This document shows positions 20,456 to 31,021 of a stretch of 64,000 nt of DNA, piece by piece (position 1 is the stretch's first letter; each line of letters begins with the position of its first letter). The stretch is taken from positions 434,001-498,000 of the forward strand of contig NZ_JACXST010000003.1 in NCBI RefSeq assembly GCF_014850975.1. The letters are read 5' to 3'. This DNA is from Methylomonas fluvii. Its GTDB lineage: Bacteria > Pseudomonadota > Gammaproteobacteria > Methylococcales > Methylomonadaceae. Position numbers and translations under genes: made by a program. Below the pieces are notes generated by a model that ran no database searches, was not told the origin of the DNA, and saw only the letters and a program-made list of their open reading frames with translations.

Positions 20456-21120
20456 TTCGGGCTTTTTGGGCGATTATTCGCCGGGATTTGTTGCTGGCTT
20501 TTCGGCGCCGGGCGGAAATGGCCAATCCCTTGTTTTTTTTCGTGTTGGTGGTGACTTTGTTCCCATTGGCGGTAGGCGCACAACCCAATTTGTTGCGGGC
20601 GATGGCGCCGGGTGTGATTTGGGTGTCCGCCTTGTTGGCGGCTTTGTTATCCCTGGATGGCTTGTTTCGCAGCGATTTTGATGACGGCTCGCTGGAGCAG
20701 ATGCTGCTCAGTCCGCACGCCTTATCGATTTTGGTGCTGGGCAAAATCATCGCCCATTGGCTGGTGACCGGTCTGCCTTTGTTGTTGATTGCGCCCTTGT
20801 TGGCGGTGTTTTTGGGTTTGCCCGAACAAGCTATGGGAACTTTATGGCTGACATTGATCTTAGCTACTCCGCTGCTGAGCTTGATTGGTGCCATCGGTGT
20901 GGCATTGACAGTCGGTTTGCGCCGGGGCGGTATGTTATTGTCCTTATTGGTATTGCCTTTATATGTGCCGGTACTGATCTTCGCCAGCGGCGCCGTGGAT
21001 AGGGCCGCCAGCGGATTGCCAGTCGGTGCCCAACTGAATATTTTATTGGCTATGTTGCTGTCGGCATTAGTGTTAGTGCCGTTGCCAACCGCAGCCGCGT
21101 TAAAAATGAGTGTTAATTGA
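20446..21120 (+). CDS. ccmB: Heme exporter membrane protein CcmB
   Basis: Inner-membrane permease-like partner of CcmA, 224 residues with six hydrophobic segments and the family motif around DGLFRSDFDDGSLEQ. Starts inside ccmA (10-base overlap); its TGA shares a base with the ccmC ATG. Confidence 0.94.
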   Translation: MPIIRAFWAIIRRDLLLAFRRRAEMANPLFFFVLVVTLFPLAVGAQPNLLRAMAPGVIWVSALLAALLSLDGLFRSDFDDGSLEQMLLSPHALSILVLGKIIAHWLVTGLPLLLIAPLLAVFLGLPEQAMGTLWLTLILATPLLSLIGAIGVALTVGLRRGGMLLSLLVLPLYVPVLIFASGAVDRAASGLPVGAQLNILLAMLLSALVLVPLPTAAALKMSVN

Positions 21121-21881
21121 TGTCTTGGATTCCTGCGCCGGTTAGCCGGTTTTTTCATCGTACCTCCTCGCCACCGTATTTTTACGCTCTGGCGGATCGT
21201 TTTATACCCTGGTTGACGATTATTTTTCTGTTATTGCTCGGTGCCGGTCTCTATGGTGGCTTATATCTGGCCCCCACCGATTACCAGCAGGGCGATAGTT
21301 ACCGAATCATCTATATCCACGTGCCGGCGGCCTGGATGTCTTTGTTTATTTACGTGCTGATGGCAATCATGGGCGGGATTGCGCTGATTTGGCGCATGAA
21401 GCTGGCCGAGGTGATGCTGATCAGCAGCGCGCCTATTGGTGCCGGCTTTACCTTTGTGGCTCTGGTCACTGGTTCCTTGTGGGGCAAGCCGATGTGGGGC
21501 ACTTGGTGGGTATGGGACGCGCGCCTAACCTCGGAATTGATCCTTTTATTTCTGTATCTGGGCGTGATCAGTTTGTACGGTGCCATTGAAGAAAAACGGG
21601 CGGCCGCGCGAGCGGTGTCGATTCTGGCGCTGGTGGGCGTGGTGAATATCCCCATCATTCATTATTCGGTGCAATGGTGGAACACGCTGCATCAAGGACC
21701 GACCGTCAGCAAGATGGATAAGCCGTCCATACACGTTAGCATGTTGGTGCCCTTGTTACTGATGGCGGTGGCTTTCAAGTTTTACTACTTGATTGCCGTA
21801 TTGCAGGCTGCCAAATTGGAATTATTAAAGCGCGAAACCACCTCGCAATGGGTAAAAGCGCTACTGGAGAAACAAGCATGA
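21120..21881 (+). CDS. ccmC: Heme ligation protein CcmC
   Basis: Loads heme onto CcmE. 253 residues with six membrane segments. The tryptophan-rich WGTWWVWDAR motif faces the periplasm, with conserved flanking histidines (HVPAAW; HYSVQWWNTLHQG). The ATG at 21120 shares one base with the ccmB stop; a TTG one codon upstream is less likely. Confidence 0.96.
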   Translation: MSWIPAPVSRFFHRTSSPPYFYALADRFIPWLTIIFLLLLGAGLYGGLYLAPTDYQQGDSYRIIYIHVPAAWMSLFIYVLMAIMGGIALIWRMKLAEVMLISSAPIGAGFTFVALVTGSLWGKPMWGTWWVWDARLTSELILLFLYLGVISLYGAIEEKRAAARAVSILALVGVVNIPIIHYSVQWWNTLHQGPTVSKMDKPSIHVSMLVPLLLMAVAFKFYYLIAVLQAAKLELLKRETTSQWVKALLEKQA

Positions 21882-22045
21882 GCTGGGAAAGCTTTTTATA
21901 TATGGGCGGTTACGCCGTTTACGTCTGGCCGGCTTACGGCGTGACGGCATGTGTGTTGGTCGTGAATATCGTCTTGCCGGTGCTACAACGTAAACAGTTG
22001 CTACGCGAACTCACTATCAAACAAAAACGGTCACAAGCGCGATGA
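21878..22045 (+). CDS. ccmD: Heme exporter protein CcmD
   Basis: Small membrane protein (55 residues) with one transmembrane helix and a basic C-terminal tail, typical CcmD. It stabilises the CcmABC-CcmE complex. The start at 21878 (MSWESFLYMGGYA) overlaps the ccmC stop; its own stop overlaps ccmE. Confidence 0.92.
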   Translation: MSWESFLYMGGYAVYVWPAYGVTACVLVVNIVLPVLQRKQLLRELTIKQKRSQAR

Positions 22046-22476
22046 AGCCAATCCGAAAACAACGCTTGTTTTTGATCATTCTGATGTTGGCGGGATTGGG
22101 CTTAGCAGCAACCTTTGCCTTAAAAGCCTTTAACGAAAACCTGATGTATTTTTTCTCTACCAGTGACGTTGCGGCCGGCAAAGCGCCGAGCAATGCAGTA
22201 TTTCGCTTGGGCGGCATGGTGGTGAAAGGCAGCGTGGAGCGGCCCAATGCCGATTTATTGGTGCGATTTAAACTCAGCGATTTCGAAAAGGAAGTGACGG
22301 TGGAATATTCAGGCATCTTGCCGGATTTGTTCCGGGAAGGGCAGGGCATCGTCGCTAAGGGGGCTCTGGATGGCCGTGGCGTGTTTGTTGCGGAAGAAGT
22401 GCTGGCTAAACATGACGAGAATTACATGCCGCCCGAAGTGGCCGGCAGCTTGAAAAAACCGGCGGCTAAACAATGA
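22042..22476 (+). CDS. ccmE: Periplasmic heme chaperone CcmE
   Basis: Tethered heme carrier, 144 residues. One N-terminal membrane anchor (about 8-28), an OB-fold beta-barrel and the heme-binding LAKHDENY motif, with His124 as the covalent heme residue and Tyr128 as axial ligand. It is the His-type (H-x-x-x-Y) chaperone, not the Cys variant. Confidence 0.96.
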   Translation: MKPIRKQRLFLIILMLAGLGLAATFALKAFNENLMYFFSTSDVAAGKAPSNAVFRLGGMVVKGSVERPNADLLVRFKLSDFEKEVTVEYSGILPDLFREGQGIVAKGALDGRGVFVAEEVLAKHDENYMPPEVAGSLKKPAAKQ

Positions 22477-24416
22477 TCCCGGAAATCGGCCAATTCTCAT
22501 TAATCCTGGCCTTGTGCATGGCGATTGTACAAGGCATCTTGCCGATTTTCGGCGCTGCTAAATCGATCACCGGTTGGGTACATGTCGCCAAACCTGCCGC
22601 CTTCGGGCAATTACTGTTCATGGGCCTGGCTTACGGCTGTTTGACCGCCAGCTTCATCAGCCACGACTTTTCTGTGGCTTACGTCGCGCAGAACTCCAAT
22701 ACCGCGTTGCCGCTGATCTATCTGATTTCCGGGGTGTGGGGCGCGCATGAAGGTTCTTTGCTGCTATGGGCTTTGACGCTGTCGATTTGGACCGCGCTGG
22801 TCGCGGCATTTAGCGCCCACATTCCTGACGCCACCCGGGCCAGGGTGCTGGGAGTGATGGGTTTAGTCAGCATCGGCTTTATCCTGTTTTTGTTATTGAC
22901 CTCCAATCCGTTCGAGCGTTTGTTTCCCTATCCGGCCGAAGGCCGTGATTTGAATCCGCTGCTGCAAGACCCGGGTTTGGCGATTCATCCGCCGATGCTG
23001 TACATGGGCTATGTTGGTTTCTCGGTGGCGTTCGCGTTTTCCATAGCTGCTTTGCTGGAAGGGCGATTGGATGCGGCTTGGGCGCGCTGGTCGCGACCCT
23101 GGACCAATATCGCCTGGATGTTTTTGACCATAGGTATCACGCTGGGCAGTTGGTGGGCGTATTACGAGCTGGGCTGGGGTGGTTGGTGGTTTTGGGACCC
23201 GGTCGAAAACGCTTCTTTCATGCCGTGGTTGGTCGGCACCGCCTTGATTCACTCGCTGGCCGCCACCGAGAAGCGCGGGGTGTTCAAAACCTGGACCGTA
23301 TTGCTGGCCATTTTCGCGTTTTCCTTGAGCTTACTCGGCACCTTTCTGGTTCGTTCCGGGGTATTGACCTCAGTACACGCCTTTGCCAGCGACCCTGCCC
23401 GTGGCTTGTTTATCTTGATCTTCCTCGGGGTGGTAGTGGGCGGTTCCTTGCTGTTGTACGCTATTCGCGCGCCGCAGGTTAAAAGCCACGCCCGTTTTGA
23501 GCTGGTCTCCAAAGAATCGGTGTTGCTGATTAATAATGTCCTGCTAGTCGTCACTGCCGCCAGTATCTTGCTGGGTACTCTGTATCCGCTAGTGGTTGAC
23601 GCGCTGGGTTTGGGTAAATTGTCGGTGGGCCCGCCTTACTTCAATGCCGTTTTCATTCCACTGATGGCACCTTTGGCCTTGGTAGTTGGCTTGGGTGTCT
23701 TGATGCGCTGGAAAAGCGACGATTTGAAAGCCTTGGGCTTGCGCGTGCGTTGGTTGATTGCGGCCTCCGTGGGTCTGGCATTACTGACGCCGCTGTTAAT
23801 GCCGTTTTATTCCTGGGGCGCGGCTTTGGGTACCGGTCTGGCGTTATGGACTTTGGCTATTACTGTCTTGGCATTCAAACAACGCCTGCAAAGCTGGTCA
23901 ATTGAGCGCTTGAAGCAAATCCCGGCCGGGTTTTACGGCATGACCTTGGCGCATTTGGGTATCGCCGTATTCGTGATTGGCATTACTTATACCTCGGTTT
24001 ACAGCATCGAGCGCGACGTGCGCTTGGCCCCGGAAGAAACCCTGGATTTATTCGGCTATGTGTTTCAGTTTCACGGCGTGAAAAGCACCGAGGGCCCCAA
24101 CTACCGGGCCGAACAAGCTTATCTGACCGTTAGCCACAATGGTGAAACGGTCGCCGAACTGTCGCCACAAAAACGCGTATACCGGGTGCAAACCATGCCG
24201 ATGACCGAAGCGGCTATCGATGCCGGCGTATTCCGCGATTTGTTCGTGGCTTTGGGTGAGCCTTTAGACAAACAAGGCGCCTGGAGTTTGCGGGTTTACT
24301 ACAAAGCCTTCATTCGTTGGATCTGGATGGGCGGGGTATTCATGGCCCTGGGCGGTTTGATTGCCGCCAGCGACCGCCGCTATCGTTTGCTTAACAAACC
24401 TCTTTCGCAAAGTTGA
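22473..24416 (+). CDS. ccmF: Cytochrome c heme lyase subunit CcmF
   Basis: Large polytopic protein (647 residues, about 15 membrane segments) that attaches heme from CcmE to apocytochromes c. The WWD domain is seen as GWGGWWFWDPVENASFMPW, with conserved histidines nearby. Overlaps ccmE by 4 bases and its stop touches the next gene's ATG. Confidence 0.97.
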   Translation: MIPEIGQFSLILALCMAIVQGILPIFGAAKSITGWVHVAKPAAFGQLLFMGLAYGCLTASFISHDFSVAYVAQNSNTALPLIYLISGVWGAHEGSLLLWALTLSIWTALVAAFSAHIPDATRARVLGVMGLVSIGFILFLLLTSNPFERLFPYPAEGRDLNPLLQDPGLAIHPPMLYMGYVGFSVAFAFSIAALLEGRLDAAWARWSRPWTNIAWMFLTIGITLGSWWAYYELGWGGWWFWDPVENASFMPWLVGTALIHSLAATEKRGVFKTWTVLLAIFAFSLSLLGTFLVRSGVLTSVHAFASDPARGLFILIFLGVVVGGSLLLYAIRAPQVKSHARFELVSKESVLLINNVLLVVTAASILLGTLYPLVVDALGLGKLSVGPPYFNAVFIPLMAPLALVVGLGVLMRWKSDDLKALGLRVRWLIAASVGLALLTPLLMPFYSWGAALGTGLALWTLAITVLAFKQRLQSWSIERLKQIPAGFYGMTLAHLGIAVFVIGITYTSVYSIERDVRLAPEETLDLFGYVFQFHGVKSTEGPNYRAEQAYLTVSHNGETVAELSPQKRVYRVQTMPMTEAAIDAGVFRDLFVALGEPLDKQGAWSLRVYYKAFIRWIWMGGVFMALGGLIAASDRRYRLLNKPLSQS

Positions 24417-24946
24417 TGAAATATTTGTTACCGCTGCTTTTATTCATCGTATTGGCGGTGTTTTTGGCGATTGGCTTAAATCTCAATCCCAGAGAAATAC
24501 CCTCGCCGCTGATCGACAAACCCGCGCCGGCTTTTAACCTGCCGATTCTCGCCACGCCGGAACAGCGCCTTAGCCAAGCCGATTTTAAAGGCAAAGTCTG
24601 GTTGTTGAATGTCTGGGCGTCCTGGTGTGTATCCTGCCGGGAAGAACACCCTTTATTGATCGAATTGGCCAAGCAAAATAAGGTCATCCTCGTGGGGTTG
24701 AATTACAAAGATGAAATGCCGGCTGCTAACGCCTGGCTGACTAAACACGGCAATCCTTATACCGTTAGCGTGATGGATGCCGACGGTCGTACCGGTATTG
24801 ATTATGGTGTGTATGGCGTGCCGGAAACCTTTGTGATCGATAAACGCGGCGTGGTTCGTTATAAACATACCGGGCCGGTGCAGCCTGGCGATCTGGAAAA
24901 AGTCTTTCTGCCGTGGATTCAACGACTGGAGGCGGAAAACCCATGA
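24416..24946 (+). CDS. ccmG: Thiol:disulfide interchange protein CcmG/DsbE
   Basis: Membrane-anchored thioredoxin-like reductase, 176 residues. The N-terminal anchor (about 3-22) is followed by a thioredoxin fold with active site WASWCVSC (Cys71, Cys74) and a cis-proline region VYGVPETF. Keeps apocytochrome CXXCH cysteines reduced. Overlaps ccmH by 4 bases. Confidence 0.95.
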   Translation: MKYLLPLLLFIVLAVFLAIGLNLNPREIPSPLIDKPAPAFNLPILATPEQRLSQADFKGKVWLLNVWASWCVSCREEHPLLIELAKQNKVILVGLNYKDEMPAANAWLTKHGNPYTVSVMDADGRTGIDYGVYGVPETFVIDKRGVVRYKHTGPVQPGDLEKVFLPWIQRLEAENP

Positions 24947-25398
24947 GATTTCTTTACGTCTTGATTTTAGCGTTGGCCTTAAATCAAGCCCAGGCCGACA
25001 TTGAATACCGTGACTTCAAGCAACCCGAGCAGGAACAGGCCTATCAAACCTTGATTTCCGAGCTGCGCTGCTTGGTTTGCCAGAATCAAACCATCGCCGA
25101 TTCCAACGCCGACCTAGCCAAGGACTTGCGCCGGCAAGTCTATGAAATGTTGCAACAAGGTAAATCCCGCCAGGACATCGTCGATTTCATGACCGACCGC
25201 TACGGCGATTTTGTCATGTACAAACCAGCCTTGAAACTGAAAACCATGCTGCTTTGGCTGGGGCCGGTGCTGTTCTTGGTCATTGGCTTGGCGACAGTTT
25301 GGGTTTTGCGCAGCAAGACGACTGTGACGGAAGAGCCGTTAAGCAAAGAGCAGCGGGCTAAGCTAGAGAGTATTTTGGACAAAGGTGACGACGCGTGA
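24943..25398 (+). CDS. ccmH: Cytochrome c maturation protein CcmH (CcmL type)
   Basis: Periplasmic thiol oxidoreductase, 151 residues, with signal peptide (cleavage likely after QAQA), the LRCLVCQNQ active site (Cys43, Cys46) and one C-terminal membrane helix. It is the short form; the TPR part found fused in E. coli CcmH is encoded separately as CcmI. The start at 24943 replaces a longer reading lying in ccmG. Confidence 0.95.
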   Translation: MRFLYVLILALALNQAQADIEYRDFKQPEQEQAYQTLISELRCLVCQNQTIADSNADLAKDLRRQVYEMLQQGKSRQDIVDFMTDRYGDFVMYKPALKLKTMLLWLGPVLFLVIGLATVWVLRSKTTVTEEPLSKEQRAKLESILDKGDDA

Positions 25399-26603
25399 AT
25401 CTTGAGTTTTGGCTAGTTATAGCCGTTTTAGTGGCGCTGGCCTTGCTGGTGATTTTACCGCCTCTGTTTAAGCTCACGCCGCTGCGCACCGCCGATGGCG
25501 AACAACGCAACACGGCGATTGCGCGCCAACAACTCGCTGAACTGAAAGTGCAACTGCAAAACGGGGTACTGTCGTCCGAACAATACGAGGCGCAATATCG
25601 GGAGTTGCAATTAACCTTGCTGGACGACCTTGAAGGCCCCGCACCCGTCGCCGCAAACCCTAAAACCGGACGCTGGATTGTGCCGCTCATCGCGCTTGGC
25701 TTGCCGCTAATTAGCTTGTTTTTGTATGGCATGTTGGGTGAACCGCAGGCCTTAGCTAAAGAGGAGTTGGTGCGTAGTAATCAAAAAACTGCGGACAATG
25801 TGGCAAACATGGTCAACCAGTTACTAGATAGGCTTAAAAAGCAGCCGGATGATCTGGAAGGTTGGATGATGCTGGGTCGCTCATACGTTTACATGCAGCA
25901 GTACCAAAACGCCGCCGATGTGTTCGCCGAGTTGAACAAACGCAAACCTAACGATCCTGCAGTGATGCTGCACTATGCCGATGCTTTGGCGATGGCGCGT
26001 AACGGGCAAATGGCCGGCGAACCAGCCGAATTGGTTTTTCAGGCCTTAAAGTTGCTGCCCGAAGATCACACCGCTCTATGGCTGGCCGGAATGGCTAAGG
26101 CCGAAGCTGGCGACTTCGCGCAAGCGATAGGCTATTGGCGGAAACTGTCCGGGTTACTGCCTGCTGATAACGAAAGTCAGCAACAATTGCAGAAAATGAT
26201 CCAAATGGCAGAAGCCGAACAGCAAAAGCCGCAAGGCGCCGCATCATCGGTCGGATCGGTTGATATTCAGGTGAAAGTGGTGCTGGACGATGCTGTGAAA
26301 ACCAAAGCCGAACCGCAGCACACCGTGTTTATTTATGCGCAGGCTGTCAATGGTCCGAAAATGCCGCTGGCCATCGTCCGCAAACAGGTCTCTGATTTGC
26401 CTGCCAGCGTGGTGCTGAACGATAGCGTGGCGATGCAACCGCAAACCCATCTGGCCGATTTCAAACAACTCCGCATCGTTGCGCGGATTTCCAAAACCGG
26501 TAACGCGATGCCGCAAACCGGCGATTTGATCGGCACGGCGCAGCTTGACTCTTTATCCGGTAATCCCAGCGTCGGCATCACCATCAATCAAGAAATGCAG
26601 TAA
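25395..26603 (+). CDS. ccmI: Cytochrome c maturation protein CcmI (TPR)
   Basis: Apocytochrome chaperone, 402 residues, starting at GTG inside ccmH. Two N-terminal membrane segments (about 4-22 and 95-112), then TPR repeats (LMLGRSYVYMQQYQNAADVF and following), then a C-terminal periplasmic beta-rich domain. Overlaps hemN by one base, placing heme synthesis directly after heme attachment. Confidence 0.92.
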   Translation: MNLEFWLVIAVLVALALLVILPPLFKLTPLRTADGEQRNTAIARQQLAELKVQLQNGVLSSEQYEAQYRELQLTLLDDLEGPAPVAANPKTGRWIVPLIALGLPLISLFLYGMLGEPQALAKEELVRSNQKTADNVANMVNQLLDRLKKQPDDLEGWMMLGRSYVYMQQYQNAADVFAELNKRKPNDPAVMLHYADALAMARNGQMAGEPAELVFQALKLLPEDHTALWLAGMAKAEAGDFAQAIGYWRKLSGLLPADNESQQQLQKMIQMAEAEQQKPQGAASSVGSVDIQVKVVLDDAVKTKAEPQHTVFIYAQAVNGPKMPLAIVRKQVSDLPASVVLNDSVAMQPQTHLADFKQLRIVARISKTGNAMPQTGDLIGTAQLDSLSGNPSVGITINQEMQ

Positions 26604-27982
26604 TGGATCAATCAATCACCTTCGACCTGGACTTGATCAAACGCTACGACAAGTCCGGGCCGCGTTATACCTCGTACCCCACCGCGCTGGAATTGCACGA
26701 AGGCTTCGGAGAAGCCGAGTATCTGCAGCATATTCAAAAATCCAATGCCGCCGGCGGGCCGCTGTCGCTGTACTTTCACATCCCGTTCTGCGACACGGTG
26801 TGTTTTTATTGCGCCTGCAACAAAATCGTCACCAAAAACCGCGCCCACGCCGTCCCTTACTTGGACAACTTATGCCGGGAAGTGGCGATGCAAGGCGCGT
26901 TGTTCGACAAGAGCCGGCCGGTTAATCAGCTGCATTGGGGCGGCGGCACGCCGACCTTTTTGAATTATGAACAAATGAAACGCTTGATGGATACCACCCG
27001 CGAGCATTTCACTTTGCATGACGACGATAGCGGCGAATATTCCATCGAAGTCGATCCGCGCGAAACCAACGACCGGACCATCGCCCAATTACGCGAGCTG
27101 GGTTTTAACCGTATCAGCTTGGGCTTGCAGGATTTCGATCCGGACGTGCAAAAAGCCGTCAATCGCCTGCAAAGCAAGGAACAAACCTTCGCGGTGTTGG
27201 AAGCGGCGCGCAAGGAAGGCTTTCGCTCAACCAATATTGATCTGATCTACGGCTTGCCGCTGCAAACAGAGCATACTTTTGCCAAAACCCTGGAGCAAGT
27301 GCTGGCCTATGCGCCGGATCGTTTTTCGATCTTTAATTACGCGCACATGCCTAGCCGCTTTAAAACCCAGCGGCAAATCAATGATGCCGATTTACCGACG
27401 CCGGCGGTGAAGCTGGAAATCCTGCAAATGGTCGGGCAAAAACTCACCGATGCCGGCTATGTTTACATTGGCATGGATCACTTTGCAAAGCCTGATGACG
27501 AGTTGGCGGTGGCGCAACGCGAAGGCAAGTTGTACCGCAACTTCCAGGGTTACTCGACCCATTCCGACTGCGACTTGGTAGGGCTCGGCGTAACATCCAT
27601 CGGCCGGGTCGGCGATGCCTACATGCAAAATTACAAGGAACTGGACGAATACGACGCCGCCATTTCGCAAGGCAAATTGCCGGTATTTCGCGGCGTGGAT
27701 CTGGATGAAGACGATAAATTGCGCCGGGCGGTAATCACCCAACTGATTTGCCACTTCGAACTGACCTTCAGCAAAATCGAAACCGAGTTTACTATCGATT
27801 TTGCCGAATATTTTGCGCCCGAGCTGGAAAACCTGAGGCTGATGAAAGCCGACGGTTTACTGGATTTAACGGCCGACGGCATTCAAGTCTCCACAGCCGG
27901 CCGCCTGTTGATCCGCAATATCTGCATGGTGTTTGACAAATACCTGGCGCAGAAGCAGCAGCAGTTCTCCAAAGTGATCTGA
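26603..27982 (+). CDS. hemN: Oxygen-independent coproporphyrinogen III oxidase
   Basis: Radical SAM enzyme (459 residues) that decarboxylates coproporphyrinogen III to protoporphyrinogen IX without O2. The cluster motif CDTVCFYCAC supplies Cys63, Cys67 and Cys70, with the extra Cys72 seen in true HemN. The SAM-binding GGGTP and the C-terminal HemN domain are present. Last gene of the ccm run (one-base overlap with ccmI). A decayed partial copy lies at 43715-44262. Confidence 0.96.
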   Translation: MDQSITFDLDLIKRYDKSGPRYTSYPTALELHEGFGEAEYLQHIQKSNAAGGPLSLYFHIPFCDTVCFYCACNKIVTKNRAHAVPYLDNLCREVAMQGALFDKSRPVNQLHWGGGTPTFLNYEQMKRLMDTTREHFTLHDDDSGEYSIEVDPRETNDRTIAQLRELGFNRISLGLQDFDPDVQKAVNRLQSKEQTFAVLEAARKEGFRSTNIDLIYGLPLQTEHTFAKTLEQVLAYAPDRFSIFNYAHMPSRFKTQRQINDADLPTPAVKLEILQMVGQKLTDAGYVYIGMDHFAKPDDELAVAQREGKLYRNFQGYSTHSDCDLVGLGVTSIGRVGDAYMQNYKELDEYDAAISQGKLPVFRGVDLDEDDKLRRAVITQLICHFELTFSKIETEFTIDFAEYFAPELENLRLMKADGLLDLTADGIQVSTAGRLLIRNICMVFDKYLAQKQQQFSKVI

Positions 27983-27987
27983 GCCCA

Positions 27988-28434
27988 AGCGCAAGAGAAG
28001 TTTACTGCTTTAGCATCGCGTTAAGGCTGAACCACCGGCTTCCTTTCGAATAAGGCTATCCAGGTTTGCACTTAAAGCAAATCGCTTCGTCCGCCAAGCA
28101 TGTTTGCTTGCGGGCAAGCCGGCGAGGTCGGCCATTAAAGCAAATTACCTGCTTGGAATAGCACTTCGGGTGTCGCGCAAGCTTATGGCGATTTGGACTT
28201 GCACCGATTTGGTTTTCTCGAATAGCTTTTTAGCTTGCACGCAAGCCTCTCCAGGCTGGCGATTAAAGCGATTTGCCATTCGTGAGAAGCAGTTTTGCTT
28301 GCGTGCTAGCCTATGCAGGTTTGCGACAGCAGCAATTTGCCTTGCGCGAATGACTTTTTGCGGCGCTGGCAAGCCAGAAATGCCTGGCGGTTAAAGATAA
28401 GAGGTGTTCGGGAGGAACAAATAGCTTATCGATG
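27988..28434. repeat. Degenerate tandem array, period 63-64 bp, six to seven units
   Basis: Unit starts can be placed at 28052, 28116, 28179, 28243, 28307 and 28371, and a more diverged one at about 27988. Shared elements in order: AAGCC, CCAGG-TTTG, TTAAAGCAA, TTGCC, CGNGAATAGC, and a unit junction palindrome such as GCTTGC-GG-GCAAGC. The period is not a multiple of three and stops occur, so it is not coding. It begins six bases after hemN. Function unknown; it may end or stabilise the ccm-hemN transcript or bind a protein. Confidence 0.75.
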
Positions 28435-28633
28435 ATAGCTTTTCGCTTAAAGTGGCTGGCATTGCGGCTAGCCGTTCCCGCAGCCAGTGCCGGATTTAGA
28501 GGGGAATGCTTAAAGCGTCCTCTTTCAATGAATTGATTCTTTCAACTCAATATGGTCGCGAACGATGCGCTTCACGCTGTTCAGCACATCCTATGCTTTG
28601 GCATTAAAAATCGGTGGCGAGAAAATTATGTAG

Positions 28634-28660
28634 CCTCGATGGAGTGAAACGAAATCGAGG
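28634..28660. repeat. Short inverted repeat
   Basis: CCTCGAT (28634-28640) and ATCGAGG (28654-28660) form a perfect 7-bp inverted repeat with a 13-base loop, in the gap between the tandem array and the next gene. REP-like; no T tract follows. Confidence 0.4.
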
Positions 28661-28750
28661 TTTTGATGGCTTCGATTACCGGGATTCTGCTACGCTTCAT
28701 CCAGGCTACTTGCTATTATTTTTCAACTGTTTTTTACGACGAAGAGGGCA

Positions 28751-29074
28751 ATGAATATGTTTGAATGTCGATGTGGATCATGCCAAAAACCCATTCCCAG
28801 GGAAGACAGTAAACGTATCGTCGGTGAGAGCGTCCTGTCATGCCCATATTGTATGACGCCATTGGTTTTTAGCGATTCAATCAGACTAATGGTCAACATC
28901 CTAGGCGCAGTCCTCGTGATCGCCGTTATTTATTTCACCTCGAATTGGCACCTCGGCTTAGTAATTTTACTGCTGACGGTTATTGAATTACTGGTGGGAA
29001 AAGAAATTGATACCGCTTTTTTGTGTTACGGCATTTCCCTATTGTTTTCTTTACCGCTAGCCAAACAGACTTAA
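28751..29074 (+). CDS. Small zinc-ribbon membrane protein of unknown function
   Basis: 107 residues, not recognised as a named family. The N-terminal 40 residues have two Cys pairs (CRCGSC and CPYC) spaced as in a zinc ribbon. Two hydrophobic helices follow (about 52-71 and 73-100). An AGAGGG ribbon upstream gives a plausible ribosome binding site for 28751. It stands alone between two long gaps. A cytoplasmic metal-binding head on a membrane anchor is the likely layout; role unknown. Confidence 0.6.
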   Translation: MNMFECRCGSCQKPIPREDSKRIVGESVLSCPYCMTPLVFSDSIRLMVNILGAVLVIAVIYFTSNWHLGLVILLLTVIELLVGKEIDTAFLCYGISLLFSLPLAKQT

Positions 29075-29642
29075 GAAAAATCGATTCGATAGTTGTATAG
29101 GGTATGCATTGCATGCCGTTTTCGAGATTTTCGATGAACCAAAGGCCAAAAAGGTACGCAATGCTTACCCTATCCGGCTCGAAAGAGGGAAGGTTTAAAG
29201 CAGCCAACACTCGCCAAGCGAAACCACAGTGTCAATGGTAAATGTCGAGCCAAAAGCAGGCGCAGAGTGATGAGTTTACGAACCGCACTCATCGCGAGCG
29301 ATTCGTTTCACGCTGTTCGGCTCTACCGATCAAACGGATTTGGACGGTGGCGGTGCAAGATGAGGAATAAGGTTTCTCCCTCATTTGACTACTTATCGAA
29401 GTGACTGTTTCAATTCCCAGCCCCGCAACGTAAGCCCACGCAGGGTAACTCGATCAAAACTAAAGACGTGTTCTGTGGGGCTTTCGTAAAAACGCCCCAC
29501 CAACCGACGAGGATAATCCGGTTCACCCTTGTCGAGATGAATTGTTGAGCCGCAGATTGGGTAAGGTGCCGAATCTGGTTACAAACCACATAATCCCGGG
29601 TGCCCTTCGCACACCTACCACAGTTCGGTCGGGGCGATGGGT
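29075..29642. other. Intergenic stretch without a supported gene
   Basis: 568 bases. An open frame of 87 codons on the minus strand (29410-29673) runs into ald and has no ribosome binding site or recognisable product. The phrase TTTCACGCTGTTC occurs both here (29306) and at 28570, suggesting dispersed repeat DNA. No terminator or RNA gene is evident. Confidence 0.4.
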
Positions 29643-30758
<1,116 letters not shown>

Positions 30759-30824
30759 ATTCACCTCTTGTGTAATATTAAATGATGCTGATTCGATGAT
30801 AGCAATAATCAGACCGCAACGCGC

Positions 30825-30870
30825 GGTCCGTCATAAGTACCAAACGTTCAATGGTTTACCGTGACGGACC
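30825..30870. repeat. 46-bp inverted repeat between ald and the HerA-type gene
   Basis: Perfect 9-bp arms GGTCCGTCA (30825-30833) and TGACGGACC (30862-30870), with inner TACCA/TGGT complementarity. No T run follows either arm, so it is more like an operator or a structured repeat than a terminator. Confidence 0.6.
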
Positions 30871-31021
30871 GGGCCCCATGTTGTAGCGTTTGTAGTGATT
30901 TGTTTGCCATTTTGGCGCAAAACCGCTGCTCTGCCCCAGCCGAATGAATAGACTGCTGTGGCCGGGACGGGCCGTAAAAATCGTCTAAGCTTAGCCCAGC
31001 GGTTTTACCAGAGAAAATATC

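Noticed and set aside
28104-28394. 96-codon open frame on the plus strand
   Set aside because: It lies in the 64-bp tandem array; the period is not divisible by three, so the frame is accidental.
27988-28434. CRISPR array
   Set aside because: Units are adjacent 64-bp repeats diverged throughout, with no constant repeat/variable spacer split and no cas genes.
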